A stretch of 64,000 bases of DNA from Snuella lapsa (GTDB lineage Bacteria; Bacteroidota; Bacteroidia; Flavobacteriales; Flavobacteriaceae): the NCBI RefSeq assembly GCF_039539345.1, contig NZ_BAABCY010000078.1, forward strand, positions 99,814 to 163,813, in the 5' to 3' direction. Below, in pieces: positions 36,086-45,448 of this stretch. The number at the start of each line of letters is the position of its first letter. Within the stretch, counting starts at the first letter, position 1. Under the pieces are notes generated by a model. The model ran no database searches. It worked only from the letters and a program-made list of their open reading frames with translations, and had not been told where the DNA came from. Position numbers and translations under genes: made by a program.

Positions 36086-39000
36086 ATGGATCCCAAATCA
36101 GTCTCTCTCCTATTATCGGTTAAGTTTGTTTTGTTGTTTTTATTTGTGGGTTTTATTGGATACTCGCAAGATGATATTCAAGTAGAAATTATTGGCGGTT
36201 CTATCGTGTACGAATACGACATCATAGAAATTACTGCCGGAAATGCTATCTCGTTTAGGATTACGAATACTGGAACAAAGTCCAAGTGTGCCAACCTTAA
36301 AGTAGAAGATATAACTTTGGACCCCTCTACTGGTTTTTCGTTAACCAATGAAGCCTTGCCTAAACATATTAAGCCTGAAGCTTGTAAAAATGGTGATAAG
36401 TATACCGATTTTACGGTTACTAACGTAAGTGGCAATTGTGATAATAGTACTTGGGTTACAATACATTTAAATGGTAGTGATGGTGATTTTGAATTTGAGT
36501 TTCGGTTAGAAGGGACTCCAGAAATAAACGTATTGGGAGGAAGTCCCTATGCCGATATAGCCAATGGATCGACTACGACTACAGCAGAAACAGGAACTTA
36601 TTTTGGGGTGGTAGATCAAGGAAGTACCGTTACTCGAAATTATATTATTACAAGTACAGGTAGCTGCCCTTTAGATGTAACTGCAATTTCAAGCTCATTA
36701 AGTGATTTTTCTGTTGAGACGGATTTAATATTGCCCGATAGTTCAACAACCAACTTGCCAGTAAGCATCGATCCGGGATCCTATATTATCTTTAGTGTTA
36801 CCTTTTTAGCACCAGTGTCCAGTGGTACACTTACCTCAACAATAAGTATTTCAAATTCAGATAATACAACATTTACTTTTGATGTTAGTGCAGAAATTTT
36901 TGACTATAATATACCAGGACCAGGGGGTATTACAGCTGATTTTAGATTATGGTTAAAATCAACGCGGGGAGTTACAAGAGATGCGAATTCAAAAGTAGAA
37001 AAATGGGCAGATATAGGTACAAATGGTAAGCATGCAATACAATCGAGCACAGCTAAACGACCAACTTATATTGATGATGCGACCTCTAACATAAATTTTA
37101 ATCCTGTTATACAATTTGAAAACAATGGAGGTAGTACCAATGAATATCTTTACAATAATAGTAATGGCTTTTATAGCCAAGATATATTTATTGTTATGGT
37201 GCCCGACGTTGATGTTTCCACTGCATCTGGAATGACCATTTTTTCAGGATCCATATCCGATATAATTACACCAGAGAATTATGTAGATGATTCCGATGAC
37301 GTAACAGGTGTAGGAATGGGGGATTTTACGTCCAATATAACAAGTGAGCGTTTATGGTATAACCAAGGCTCATCCACAACAAACCCCTATTACAGTTTAC
37401 CAGCATCTTCATCGAGGGCTTATGATGTGGCCGGCATAATAAATGCGCGTAATAAGTCGGCGACGGCATCTGATGGAATGACTATTTTCTATAATTCCAT
37501 AGACGATATGCCTGTGGCCACGCAAACTATTACAACATTTCAAAATGTAGGATACGTTGATACAGCGCCTGATCCTGATGTTACTTGGGGGACACCATAT
37601 AAAATAGGTATAAATACTAATAGTAACTTTGGTAATCTTAATGGACGTGTAGCAGAAATCTTTACATTCGCAGAACGTGTTTCAGACGCCGATAGACAAA
37701 AAATAGAATCGTACTTAGCTATAAAATATGGGATTACTTTAGGAGCGTCGACCGAAGCCCAAAAGAACTATGTAAATTCTTTCGATACAACCATATGGGA
37801 TATAACTGCCAATGCGGGGTACAATTATCACGTTGCTGGCATTGGTAGAGACTCTATTTCCGATTTAAATCAAAAACAATCAAAAACACTTAATGCTACT
37901 AATGAGGTTACAATTGGCTTAAACGGTATTTATACAACAAATAATGCCAACATAAGTGAATTTATAGAAGATGGCGATTTTTTGGTTTGGGGAAGTAATA
38001 ATGATGTTTTTACAGGAACAAATACGAATACGGTAACTATTACTACAGGAGTAACAACGTCTTTAACGCGAATTGATAGAAAGTGGAAAATAGTGGAATC
38101 TAAGGAATCTGTTAATGGAGACGTAGAAAAGGTATATGTTTCTATTCCTGATGATGCGTTTAGTGGTTTCCCGTTGGGGACTGATGAAGAGTATGTATTG
38201 ATTGTTGCTGATGCCGATAGTTTTTCCAATACGGATATTATTGATGTCATTCCGTTGAAATCCGATGGTAATTCAAATCTGCAAACTTGGTATGATTTTG
38301 ATGGAACAAAGTACTTTACTTTTGGACGGGCTTCGAAGTTGTCAGAAAATCACGCTATACATATTGATAGTGGTGATTATTTGGTTGGAGCATCCGATCT
38401 TAATTTGAATATTGATGCATTTACTATTTCTGCATGGATAAAGTACAGTGTGTCGAGTTCAGATCCACGAACTATTGTGTCCAAAGGGAGTAAATTACAA
38501 TTACGAATAAATACTTCCGATCAAGTAGAGGTGTTGGTCGATGATGATGTAACACCAAAATTTACATCCACTATGCAGCTTAACGATGGGAAATGGCACC
38601 ATGTAACCCTTGTATATAATAGCGGTACGATTTTTTTATATGTTGATGGTGTTTTGGATAAATCTGAACTTAATGTGGTTGCGCCATCCCTTAATTATAA
38701 CCACTTTTCGGTAGGAGCATTATATGTCGATAAAAATACTATCGAAAATCCCTTAAAGGGAGATATTGATGAGGTTTACGTTTGGGATGAAGCATTGACA
38801 GAAGGGCAGATACGTTATTTAATGAATCAAGAAATAAGTAAGACGGGTGAGGGCTTGGTAGACGGTAAAATATTGCCTCAGGCTGTGGAAAGCAATGAAG
38901 TGTCAACATTGCAATGGGATAAACTAAAAGCTTATTACGATTTTAATTCGTTCTACGGGTCTACGGTAGAAGGTCTAACGGATGATAGGAATTTCTTGCG

Positions 39001-41029
39001 CTTAAAATACTTAAATAAAGATAAGGATTTAGCATCCGGTCAAACAGCGCCGTTGCCATATGTGTCTACAACTAGTGGTGTTTGGAGCAATGCGGGTACT
39101 TGGCTTAATGGTGCGGATAATATGCTGCCAAATGCACTTAGTTTGGATGGGGAAACGTATATTGATTGGAATATTGTTGAAACGAATCACGACATAAGCT
39201 CTGGTGATAAAGATATTACTGTTTTAGGGCTTATAAATGCTTCAGGAACCTTAACTATTACCGATCCCGTTGTTACATCGCCCGTAGAGAATAATGATGG
39301 GCAAAGTTTAAGGGTAACGCATTATTTAGAAATAGATGGAGTCATAGATTTGGTGGGTGAATCGCAACTTGTGCAGGACGAAGGAAGTATTTTAGATGCC
39401 GATAGCGGGGGATACATCGAAAGGGATCAACAAGGAAGTGCTAATAGCTTTAAATATAATTATTGGTCGTCTTCGGTAAGCCCAATAACAGGTAATACAG
39501 AAACAAGCGGGACAGGAAGTTCTAGTGTTAATAACAATTATACTATATCGGGTGTTTTATATGATGGGACTTCTTCAGATTCTTACCAAAATATAAATTT
39601 CGATCCCGATAAAACAGCTGCCGATTCTAGTACGCCTTCTAATCCTAGAACAATAAGTACGCGTTGGTTTTATAAGTTCTATGGAGCTACTGGGGATTTT
39701 GGTTCATGGGTTAGAATTAATGAAGTGTCATCGTTGCTTCCAGGAGAGGGCTTTATAATGAAAGGAACCTCTGGAGTGACAGACCTTTCGGTATTGCAAA
39801 ATTATGTGTTTAAGGGGTTGCCAAATAATGGTGATGTTAGTTTGGAATTGGACAAGTCTTTGGGAGATGTAGACCGATTGTTGGGAAATCCGTACCCTTC
39901 AGCTATTGATGCCGATGAGTTTATTTTGGATAATATAAAGACTACCGAAACCATTAATGGGGAAGTAGGAAGAAATAATGCCAATGTAATAAATGGGGTG
40001 TTGTATTTTCTGCATCACTTTGGGGAGATTAATTCGCATTATCTGGCAGATTATATTGGGGGCTATGCTACCTATACACTTATGGGCGGTACTGAGGCAT
40101 ATTCGACAAATAGTTCTTTTCCAATAGTAGGTGGAGGTAGAATTCCAGAACGTTACATTCCGGTAAACCAAGGCTTTTTTGTGTCTACCCATCTGCCTTC
40201 TGATGTCAGTGGGGCGACTACAACGGTAGAAGGTGGAACAGTAGTATTTAAAAATAGCCAGCGCGTGTTTGTTCGTGAAGGTATTACTGGCACAAATGAG
40301 GGGTCAGTATTTTTTAAGCCAAACAGTACGAAAAAGGCAACAGTAGAAAAACGTAAGGATGAGCGATCCAAAATCAGGTTGCGATTTATATCGCCATTAG
40401 GTTTTCAGAGACAGCTTTTGGTTGGCGTAGATAAAAATGCTACCAATGATTTTGATTTGGGATATGATGCTCCTCTTGCTGATGTTAACAAGGACGATAT
40501 GTATTGGATGCTTCATGGTAGTAAGTTTGTAATACAAGGCGTTGGTAATTTTGAAGCAGATCAGGAACTGCCCTTAGGACTGAGCCTAAACCGATCTGGT
40601 ATGGTGGCTATAAAAATAGATGCAGTTGAAAACCTGGATCCAGATTTGGCAGTTTATATAAAAGATGGTGTAACTGGTGAAACATATCAGATAAACAATG
40701 AACCATACGAGATTTATTTAGATGCAGGAAAATACGAAGATAGGTTCTCATTAGTATTTAAGCCAAATCAAGTTGATGATGATGAGCTTCTTGTAGATGA
40801 TTATGTCGTTTATTTTGACTCAGAAACGTCCTCGTTAGTTATAAAACCCAAAGGACAAACCGAGGTGTTTAATGTTACGCTGTACAATTTCTTTGGAAAA
40901 CGTTTGAAGATAAATAAGGTTAGAGCCAGAAAAGTAATAAAGCTTAAACAGCTTAAATCGGGTATTTATATTTTAAGGTTTAATACAAATAATGGTGTTG
41001 TAGTTAAAAAGATTGTAGTCAATAAATAA
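36086..41029 (+). CDS. Large multidomain secreted protein with LamG domain and T9SS sorting signal
   Basis: 1647 residues. Signal peptide (~1-27, ending IGYSQ). An ASH/choice-of-anchor D-like beta domain lies around residues 145-275 (PEINVLGGSPYADIANGST...FGVVDQGSTVTRNYIIT). A region with IESYLAIKYGITLG, a motif common in large flavobacterial adhesin-like proteins, is near 545, and a LamG/concanavalin-like domain at ~750-900 (FTISAWIKYSVSS...NDGKWHHVTLVYNSGTIFLYVDGVLD). The C-terminal ~80 residues are a type A T9SS sorting domain ending RKVIKLKQLKSGIYILRFNTNNGVVVKKIVVNK. Inferred surface adhesin or polysaccharide-binding protein; no enzyme motif seen. Confidence 0.82.
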   Translation: MDPKSVSLLLSVKFVLLFLFVGFIGYSQDDIQVEIIGGSIVYEYDIIEITAGNAISFRITNTGTKSKCANLKVEDITLDPSTGFSLTNEALPKHIKPEACKNGDKYTDFTVTNVSGNCDNSTWVTIHLNGSDGDFEFEFRLEGTPEINVLGGSPYADIANGSTTTTAETGTYFGVVDQGSTVTRNYIITSTGSCPLDVTAISSSLSDFSVETDLILPDSSTTNLPVSIDPGSYIIFSVTFLAPVSSGTLTSTISISNSDNTTFTFDVSAEIFDYNIPGPGGITADFRLWLKSTRGVTRDANSKVEKWADIGTNGKHAIQSSTAKRPTYIDDATSNINFNPVIQFENNGGSTNEYLYNNSNGFYSQDIFIVMVPDVDVSTASGMTIFSGSISDIITPENYVDDSDDVTGVGMGDFTSNITSERLWYNQGSSTTNPYYSLPASSSRAYDVAGIINARNKSATASDGMTIFYNSIDDMPVATQTITTFQNVGYVDTAPDPDVTWGTPYKIGINTNSNFGNLNGRVAEIFTFAERVSDADRQKIESYLAIKYGITLGASTEAQKNYVNSFDTTIWDITANAGYNYHVAGIGRDSISDLNQKQSKTLNATNEVTIGLNGIYTTNNANISEFIEDGDFLVWGSNNDVFTGTNTNTVTITTGVTTSLTRIDRKWKIVESKESVNGDVEKVYVSIPDDAFSGFPLGTDEEYVLIVADADSFSNTDIIDVIPLKSDGNSNLQTWYDFDGTKYFTFGRASKLSENHAIHIDSGDYLVGASDLNLNIDAFTISAWIKYSVSSSDPRTIVSKGSKLQLRINTSDQVEVLVDDDVTPKFTSTMQLNDGKWHHVTLVYNSGTIFLYVDGVLDKSELNVVAPSLNYNHFSVGALYVDKNTIENPLKGDIDEVYVWDEALTEGQIRYLMNQEISKTGEGLVDGKILPQAVESNEVSTLQWDKLKAYYDFNSFYGSTVEGLTDDRNFLRLKYLNKDKDLASGQTAPLPYVSTTSGVWSNAGTWLNGADNMLPNALSLDGETYIDWNIVETNHDISSGDKDITVLGLINASGTLTITDPVVTSPVENNDGQSLRVTHYLEIDGVIDLVGESQLVQDEGSILDADSGGYIERDQQGSANSFKYNYWSSSVSPITGNTETSGTGSSSVNNNYTISGVLYDGTSSDSYQNINFDPDKTAADSSTPSNPRTISTRWFYKFYGATGDFGSWVRINEVSSLLPGEGFIMKGTSGVTDLSVLQNYVFKGLPNNGDVSLELDKSLGDVDRLLGNPYPSAIDADEFILDNIKTTETINGEVGRNNANVINGVLYFLHHFGEINSHYLADYIGGYATYTLMGGTEAYSTNSSFPIVGGGRIPERYIPVNQGFFVSTHLPSDVSGATTTVEGGTVVFKNSQRVFVREGITGTNEGSVFFKPNSTKKATVEKRKDERSKIRLRFISPLGFQRQLLVGVDKNATNDFDLGYDAPLADVNKDDMYWMLHGSKFVIQGVGNFEADQELPLGLSLNRSGMVAIKIDAVENLDPDLAVYIKDGVTGETYQINNEPYEIYLDAGKYEDRFSLVFKPNQVDDDELLVDDYVVYFDSETSSLVIKPKGQTEVFNVTLYNFFGKRLKINKVRARKVIKLKQLKSGIYILRFNTNNGVVVKKIVVNK

Positions 41030-41069
41030 TAACCAAGCTAGATTTTAGATTGACTTGAAAGCAAGATGA

Positions 41070-41111
41070 AACGCACAGCCCCGAATACTAATTCAGGGCT
41101 GTGCGTTTTAA
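41070..41111. terminator. Bidirectional terminator
   Basis: 12-bp stem AACGCACAGCCC / GGGCTGTGCGTT with a 14-nt loop and flanking T/A runs, between the convergent large T9SS gene and the FKBP gene. Confidence 0.82.
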
Positions 41112-41123
41112 GCAAGTAGCTAT

Positions 41124-41576
41124 CTAGTTTACCGAGATCAAGTTGATTTCAAAAATAAGGACAGATCCACCAGGGATACCATTGTAATAGTTATTGCCAT
41201 AGCCCAAATGAGCAGGAATTAAAAGCATGCCACTTCCACCTTCTTTAAAATACGTGATGCCCTCGGTCCATCCGCTTATAACCTGTTGTAGGTTAAATGA
41301 AATGCCCTCACTGTTACTTTGGTCAAAAACATTACCGTTGGTAAAGTAGCCTTTGTAGGCAACGGTTACATCAGAGGAGAAAGTAGGCTGGGCACCGATG
41401 CCTGGTTCGTTAATAATGTAATACAAGCCGGTGTTGCTTTTTTCGGCAGTTAAATTGTTATCCGCTAAATAGCTTTTTATTTCTTCATCGTTTTTAGAAA
41501 CAAAATCGGTTACTTCTTTTTTTGAGCATGATAGAGCGATAACGCATGTTACTAAGGCAATAAATGTTTTTTTCAT
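41124..41576 (-). CDS. FKBP-type peptidyl-prolyl isomerase lipoprotein
   Basis: 150 residues. Lipoprotein signal with lipobox ALSC (Cys17), a ~35-residue linker, then an FKBP domain: VTVAYKGYFTNGNVFDQS, VISGWTEGITYFKEGGSGMLLIPAHLGYG, LIFEINLISV. Accelerates proline isomerisation during folding of exported proteins; lipid-anchored in the envelope. The frame is open upstream to 41645, but MKKTFIALV at 41576 gives the signal peptide and a -7 box lies inside the longer version. A run of 16 A (mRNA sense) sits 2-3 bases before the start codon. Confidence 0.88.
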   Translation of the reverse strand: MKKTFIALVTCVIALSCSKKEVTDFVSKNDEEIKSYLADNNLTAEKSNTGLYYIINEPGIGAQPTFSSDVTVAYKGYFTNGNVFDQSNSEGISFNLQQVISGWTEGITYFKEGGSGMLLIPAHLGYGNNYYNGIPGGSVLIFEINLISVN

Positions 41577-41601
41577 TCTTTTTTTTTTTTTTTTCAAGAA
41601 G

Positions 41602-41609
41602 CAAATATA
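41602..41609 (-). promoter_or_regulatory. -7 promoter element of the FKBP gene
   Basis: Minus strand TATATTTG, exact TAnnTTTG match, 26 bp upstream of the start codon; supports the shorter gene model. Confidence 0.5.
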
Positions 41610-41637
41610 GGTAATTTGTGTTCGTGCTTTAAAAAGT

Positions 41638-41673
41638 AAAACCACCCTGTTATTGCAGAGTGGTTTTGTTTAA
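41638..41673 (-). terminator. Terminator of htpG
   Basis: 12-bp stem AAAACCACCCTG / CAGAGTGGTTTT (one mismatch) with a 6-nt loop, 37 bp after the htpG stop. Confidence 0.7.
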
Positions 41674-41709
41674 GTTTCTTAGTATTTAAAATTGAAATGT
41701 TTTAAAATC

Positions 41710-43620
41710 TTATTTGATCATTTCGTAGCTACGCTTAATAAAGTTGGTTAACTCTTCACCTTTTAAAAGTCCTTGGGAAAGGCGAGCTAAATCTAATCCT
41801 TGGTTGATTAAGCGTTCTTGCTTTTTCTTGGTTTTAGTTGCAAGAATATCGCTTACCAATTCTGAATTTGTATTTACAACAAGATTATACATTTCTGGCA
41901 TATTACCCATACCAAACATGCCGCCGCCACCAGTTGCCTGCATCTCTTTCATGCGTCTCATAAACTCTGGCTGTGTAATCATAAATGGCGAATCGTTACT
42001 GTCCATGGCTTCCAATTGAACCATAAACTTCTCAGAAGGAATAACTTCTTTTAGTAGCTCGTCGAGTGTTTTGGTTTGTTCCTCATCCAGTTTGGAAATT
42101 GTAGTGTCCTCTTTTTTAATCAATTTGTCAATGTGATCTGCATCAACACGGGCAAAAGAAATGTTTTCTTTCGTTGTTTCCAGTTTTTGCATTAAATGCG
42201 ACACAATTGGAGAATCTAGCAATAACACTTCATAACCTTTTGCTTTTGCTGTTTCAATATAACTATGTTGTTCATCTTTGTTGGAAGCGTACAAGATTAC
42301 CAATTTATCGTCCTTATCGGTTTGGTTCGCTTTAATCTTGTTGTACAGTTCCTCGTAGGTATAATAAGATCCGTCAACCGTTGGGTATAGAGCAAAGGCA
42401 TCTGCTTTTTCGAAGAATTTCTCTTCAGAAAGCATACCGTACTCAATTACAATCTTAATGTCGTTCCATTTGGCTTCAAAATCTTCTCTGTTATTGTTAA
42501 AAAGAGATTTTAATTTGTCGGCTACTTTGCGAGTAATATAAGATGAAATCTTTTTTACAGCACCGTCGGCTTGTAAGTACGAACGCGATACGTTTAAAGG
42601 AATGTCTGGCGAATCGATAACACCGCGTAGCATGGTTAGGAATTCGGGAACAATTCCCTCTACATTGTCTGTAACAAAAACTTGATTTTGATAGAGTTGG
42701 ATCCTGTCTTTTTGCATGTTTAAATCCTGTGTCATTTTGGGAAAATACAGGATCCCGGTTAAATTAAACGGGTAATCTACATTTAGGTGAATGTTGAATA
42801 AGGGCTCTTCAAATTGCATTGGATACAATTCTCTGTAAAAGTCCTTGTAATCTTGCTCCTCTAAGTCTGAAGGTTGTTTAGTCCAAGCAGGATTAGGGTT
42901 GTTTATAATATCATCTACTGTAATTTTTTTGTGCGGCTCAGTTGTTTCATTGCCTTCTTTATCTTTTATGGTTTTAGGAGTAAAGTCTGGATCATCAATT
43001 TCCTTTGTTCCAAATTTAATTGGAATAGGCATAAACTTGTTGTACTTTAATAGTAGCTCACGAATACGACTTTCTTCCAAAAACTCGGTAGAATCTTCTG
43101 CAATGTGCAGTACAATTTCGGTGCCTCTGTCGGTTTTGTCTGAAGCCTCTAGGGTGAATTCTGGACTGCCATCGCAAGTCCAGTGTGCGGCAGATTCGTC
43201 TTTATAAGATTTGGTAATAATCTCGACTTTATTGGCAACCATAAAAGCAGAATAGAAGCCCAGTCCAAAATGACCTATAATGCCAGAATCCTTAGCAGAA
43301 TCTTTATATTTGTCCAAAAACTCTTCAGCTCCAGAAAAGGCAACTTCGTTGATGTATTTTTCAACTTCTTCTGCAGTCATACCAAGTCCTTGGTCTATAA
43401 TGTGCAGTTTCTTGCCCTCTTTGTCTATTTTAACTTCAATTTGCGGATTGCCATATTCAACTTTTGCTTCTCCAATATTGGTAAGGTGTTTTAATTTTAA
43501 AGTAGCATCTGTTGCATTACTTATTAACTCGCGTAAAAAGATTTCGTGATCACTATACAAGAATTTTTTAATAAGTGGAAAGATGTTTTCTACCGATACA
43601 TTAATATTTCCTTTTGTCAT
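41710..43620 (-). CDS. htpG: Molecular chaperone HtpG (Hsp90)
   Basis: ATP-dependent cytosolic chaperone. 636 residues. The GHKL ATPase domain includes EIFLRELISNATDATLKLKHL, KLHIIDQGLGMTAEE and GHFGLGFYSAFMVANKVEI. The middle domain includes PLNVSRSYLQADGAVKKISSYI. The C-terminal dimerisation domain holds LVVNTNSELVSDIL. Monocistronic by spacing. The upstream region contains direct repeats and a GG-N10-GC element (see separate entries), as expected of a stress-regulated gene. Confidence 0.96.
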   Translation of the reverse strand: MTKGNINVSVENIFPLIKKFLYSDHEIFLRELISNATDATLKLKHLTNIGEAKVEYGNPQIEVKIDKEGKKLHIIDQGLGMTAEEVEKYINEVAFSGAEEFLDKYKDSAKDSGIIGHFGLGFYSAFMVANKVEIITKSYKDESAAHWTCDGSPEFTLEASDKTDRGTEIVLHIAEDSTEFLEESRIRELLLKYNKFMPIPIKFGTKEIDDPDFTPKTIKDKEGNETTEPHKKITVDDIINNPNPAWTKQPSDLEEQDYKDFYRELYPMQFEEPLFNIHLNVDYPFNLTGILYFPKMTQDLNMQKDRIQLYQNQVFVTDNVEGIVPEFLTMLRGVIDSPDIPLNVSRSYLQADGAVKKISSYITRKVADKLKSLFNNNREDFEAKWNDIKIVIEYGMLSEEKFFEKADAFALYPTVDGSYYTYEELYNKIKANQTDKDDKLVILYASNKDEQHSYIETAKAKGYEVLLLDSPIVSHLMQKLETTKENISFARVDADHIDKLIKKEDTTISKLDEEQTKTLDELLKEVIPSEKFMVQLEAMDSNDSPFMITQPEFMRRMKEMQATGGGGMFGMGNMPEMYNLVVNTNSELVSDILATKTKKKQERLINQGLDLARLSQGLLKGEELTNFIKRSYEMIK

Positions 43621-43698
43621 AATTCAATAAATTTATTAGGCATTCTTCAGGGAACGCTCGAAAAATTAGTTATTTGCTTTAAATACATACAGGGCAGG

Positions 43699-43714
43699 GC
43701 AACAAAAATGCCAA
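43699..43714 (-). promoter_or_regulatory. Possible sigma54-like -24/-12 element upstream of htpG
   Basis: Minus strand TTGGCATTTTTGTTGC keeps the GG-N10-GC spacing and much of the TGGCAC-N5-TTGC consensus, 79 bp before the htpG ATG. Direct repeats TGACA-AAC-TGACA (43726-43738) lie just upstream. Assignment is tentative since no rpoN gene is in the window. Confidence 0.3.
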
Positions 43715-43844
43715 TCGTTAAAAGATGACAAACTGACATTTGTTTTGAAGATATAAAGCGTGTAACAGTTCGTATTTAAGGATTTAATTTCGTATTTTTC
43801 TTGAACAGAAAACTAGAAAATGTTTAAATAAAAAAGCAGGTGTC

Positions 43845-44849
43845 ATGTATAATTCGAAAATAATAGGTTTAGGAAAATATGTTCCTGATAATGTGGTGAC
43901 TAATGACGATTTGTCAAAGATTATGGATACTAGCGATGCTTGGATACAAGAGCGAACGGGTATAAAAGAACGCCGATGGATCGAAAAAAACACGGGAGAT
44001 ACTTCGGCGGTTATGGGAGCTAAGGCTGCTAAGATTGCCATAGATCGTGCCGGACTGACCAAGGATGATATTGACTTTATTGTTTTTGCAACATTAAGCC
44101 CTGATTATTATTTTCCTGGTTGCGGTGTGCAAATTCAAGATATGCTGGAGATGCCAACGGTGGGAGCTCTAGATGTTAGAAACCAGTGTTCTGGTTTTGT
44201 GTACGCATTGTCAGTGGCCGATCAGTTTATTAAAACTGGTATGTATAAAAATATTTTGGTTATTGGAGCTGAATACCATAGTAATGGATTAGATAAAACC
44301 ACACGAGGTAGAGGCGTTACTGTTATTTTTGGAGATGGGGCAGGAGCTTGTGTGCTATCAAGAGAAGAAGATAATACCAAAGGAATTTTGTCTACTCATT
44401 TGCATAGCGAAGGGAAATATGCAGAAAAATTAATGGTGGCATCACCAAGTATTGCGCACTGGGTGCCAGAAATTTTAGAATCTGAGAACGAAGATTTGTC
44501 ATACTTTCCATATATGGATGGGACTTTTGTGTTTAAACATGCTGTGGTGCGCTTTAGTGAGGTTATCATGGAGGCTCTTGTAAAAAATGGTCTGACAAAA
44601 GGAGCTATTGATATGCTTATTCCTCACCAGGCAAATTTGCGCATTGCACAATATATTCAGAAGAAGTTTGGGTTAACTGATGAACAGGTATTCAATAATA
44701 TTATGAAGTATGGAAATACAACGGCTGCTTCTGTGGTTATCGCGTTAACCGAAGCTTGGGAAGAGGGTAAGATTAATACAGGGGATATAGTAGTTTTGGC
44801 AGCTTTTGGTAGTGGTTTTACCTGGGCTAGCGCTGTTATAAGGTGGTAA
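43845..44849 (+). CDS. fabH: 3-oxoacyl-ACP synthase III (KAS III) FabH
   Basis: Condensing enzyme that starts fatty acid synthesis from acyl-CoA and malonyl-ACP. 334 residues. The catalytic triad is visible: C115 in VRNQCSGFVYA, His in LIPHQANLRI and Asn in KYGNTTAASV. DTSDAWIQERTGIKERR at the N-terminus is the CoA-binding Trp/Arg region. No rpmF/acc genes adjoin it, so it may be a second FabH paralogue in this genome. A terminator follows 22 bp after the stop. Confidence 0.94.
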   Translation: MYNSKIIGLGKYVPDNVVTNDDLSKIMDTSDAWIQERTGIKERRWIEKNTGDTSAVMGAKAAKIAIDRAGLTKDDIDFIVFATLSPDYYFPGCGVQIQDMLEMPTVGALDVRNQCSGFVYALSVADQFIKTGMYKNILVIGAEYHSNGLDKTTRGRGVTVIFGDGAGACVLSREEDNTKGILSTHLHSEGKYAEKLMVASPSIAHWVPEILESENEDLSYFPYMDGTFVFKHAVVRFSEVIMEALVKNGLTKGAIDMLIPHQANLRIAQYIQKKFGLTDEQVFNNIMKYGNTTAASVVIALTEAWEEGKINTGDIVVLAAFGSGFTWASAVIRW

Positions 44850-44871
44850 TGGATAGTAAGTAACAAGAACA

Positions 44872-44905
44872 AAAAATCCGAAACCATATATGGCTTCGGA
44901 TTTTT
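44872..44905 (+). terminator. Terminator of fabH (hairpin 1 of 4)
   Basis: Stem AAAAATCCGAA / TTCGGATTTTT extended by inner CCATATATGG pairing; 22 bp after the fabH stop. Confidence 0.85.
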
Positions 44906-45029
44906 CTAGCTATTAATCAACTCCAACTAACACTATGTCTAATGTGAAGGATCTATTTACTAGACGTAAAAAAGTATAGAATATTGCATGAAAGATAATT
45001 TTTAACGTTTTTTAACATCATAAAAAGAA

Positions 45030-45061
45030 AAAAAACCGAAGCCAATTGGCTTCGGTTTTTT
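45030..45061. terminator. Loop-free perfect palindrome, terminator-like (hairpin 2 of 4)
   Basis: 32-bp perfect palindrome centred on GCCAATTGGC with A6/T6 ends, resembling a bidirectional terminator but with no flanking gene. Confidence 0.7.
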
Positions 45062-45211
45062 ACTTATACTAATCTTTCTTTTGCGAAATTTATTAATATG
45101 TAGGTGACTAACTCTAAATAATTATTGTTCGTTTCGGCTAGATAGTATAAAACCACAACGTATAGTTTTGATAATTATTGTGTTGTAATTTTATTTTTTT
45201 GAAAAATTATA

Positions 45212-45249
45212 AAAAATAACCCTACAAAAGCTTTTGTAGGGTTATTTTT
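45212..45249. terminator. Loop-free perfect palindrome, terminator-like (hairpin 3 of 4)
   Basis: 38-bp perfect palindrome centred on CAAAAGCTTTTG, with arms starting AAAAATAACCCTA; again no gene ends nearby. Confidence 0.7.
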
Positions 45250-45386
45250 ATATGCTATTATGTCAATATTTCAGGGCAATTAGCAATTGAAGATAATTTT
45301 TTAATTAAGTGACTAATTCAAATAAAAATTCGATATTCGATGCTAATGGGCATGCTAGTTACAATTAAAATTAAGCACATGTAAAA

Positions 45387-45418
45387 AAATAACCATATTA
45401 TACGAATATGTGTTATTT
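45387..45418 (-). terminator. Terminator of the beta-barrel receptor gene (hairpin 4 of 4)
   Basis: Minus strand stem AAATAAC-ACATATT / AATATG-GTTATTT with one bulge, followed by TTTTAC, 31 bp after the stop at 45449. Confidence 0.75.
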
Positions 45419-45448
45419 GTTAATTATTTAACAATTGAGGTGCGGAGT

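Larger units (their letters stand above)
44850..45448. other. 599-bp non-coding region with four terminator-like hairpins
   Basis: Between fabH and the convergent beta-barrel receptor gene. Hairpins at 44872-44905, 45030-45061, 45212-45249 and 45387-45418 are spaced ~160-180 bp. No frame longer than ~15 codons is convincing. The first and last are explained as terminators of the flanking genes; the middle two have no gene attached. Confidence 0.7.

Noticed and set aside
41577..41645. N-terminal extension of the FKBP gene including a poly-lysine stretch
   Set aside because: The lysines come from the A16 tract; the lipoprotein signal starts at 41576 and the promoter box lies within the extension.
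43726..43738. TGACA direct repeats as a CIRCE heat-shock operator upstream of htpG
   Set aside because: CIRCE is an inverted repeat TTAGCACTC-N9-GAGTGCTAA; this does not match.
44935..44979. 14-codon open frame MSNVKDLFTRRKKV between hairpins 1 and 2
   Set aside because: Too short and without supporting evidence; cannot be told from chance.
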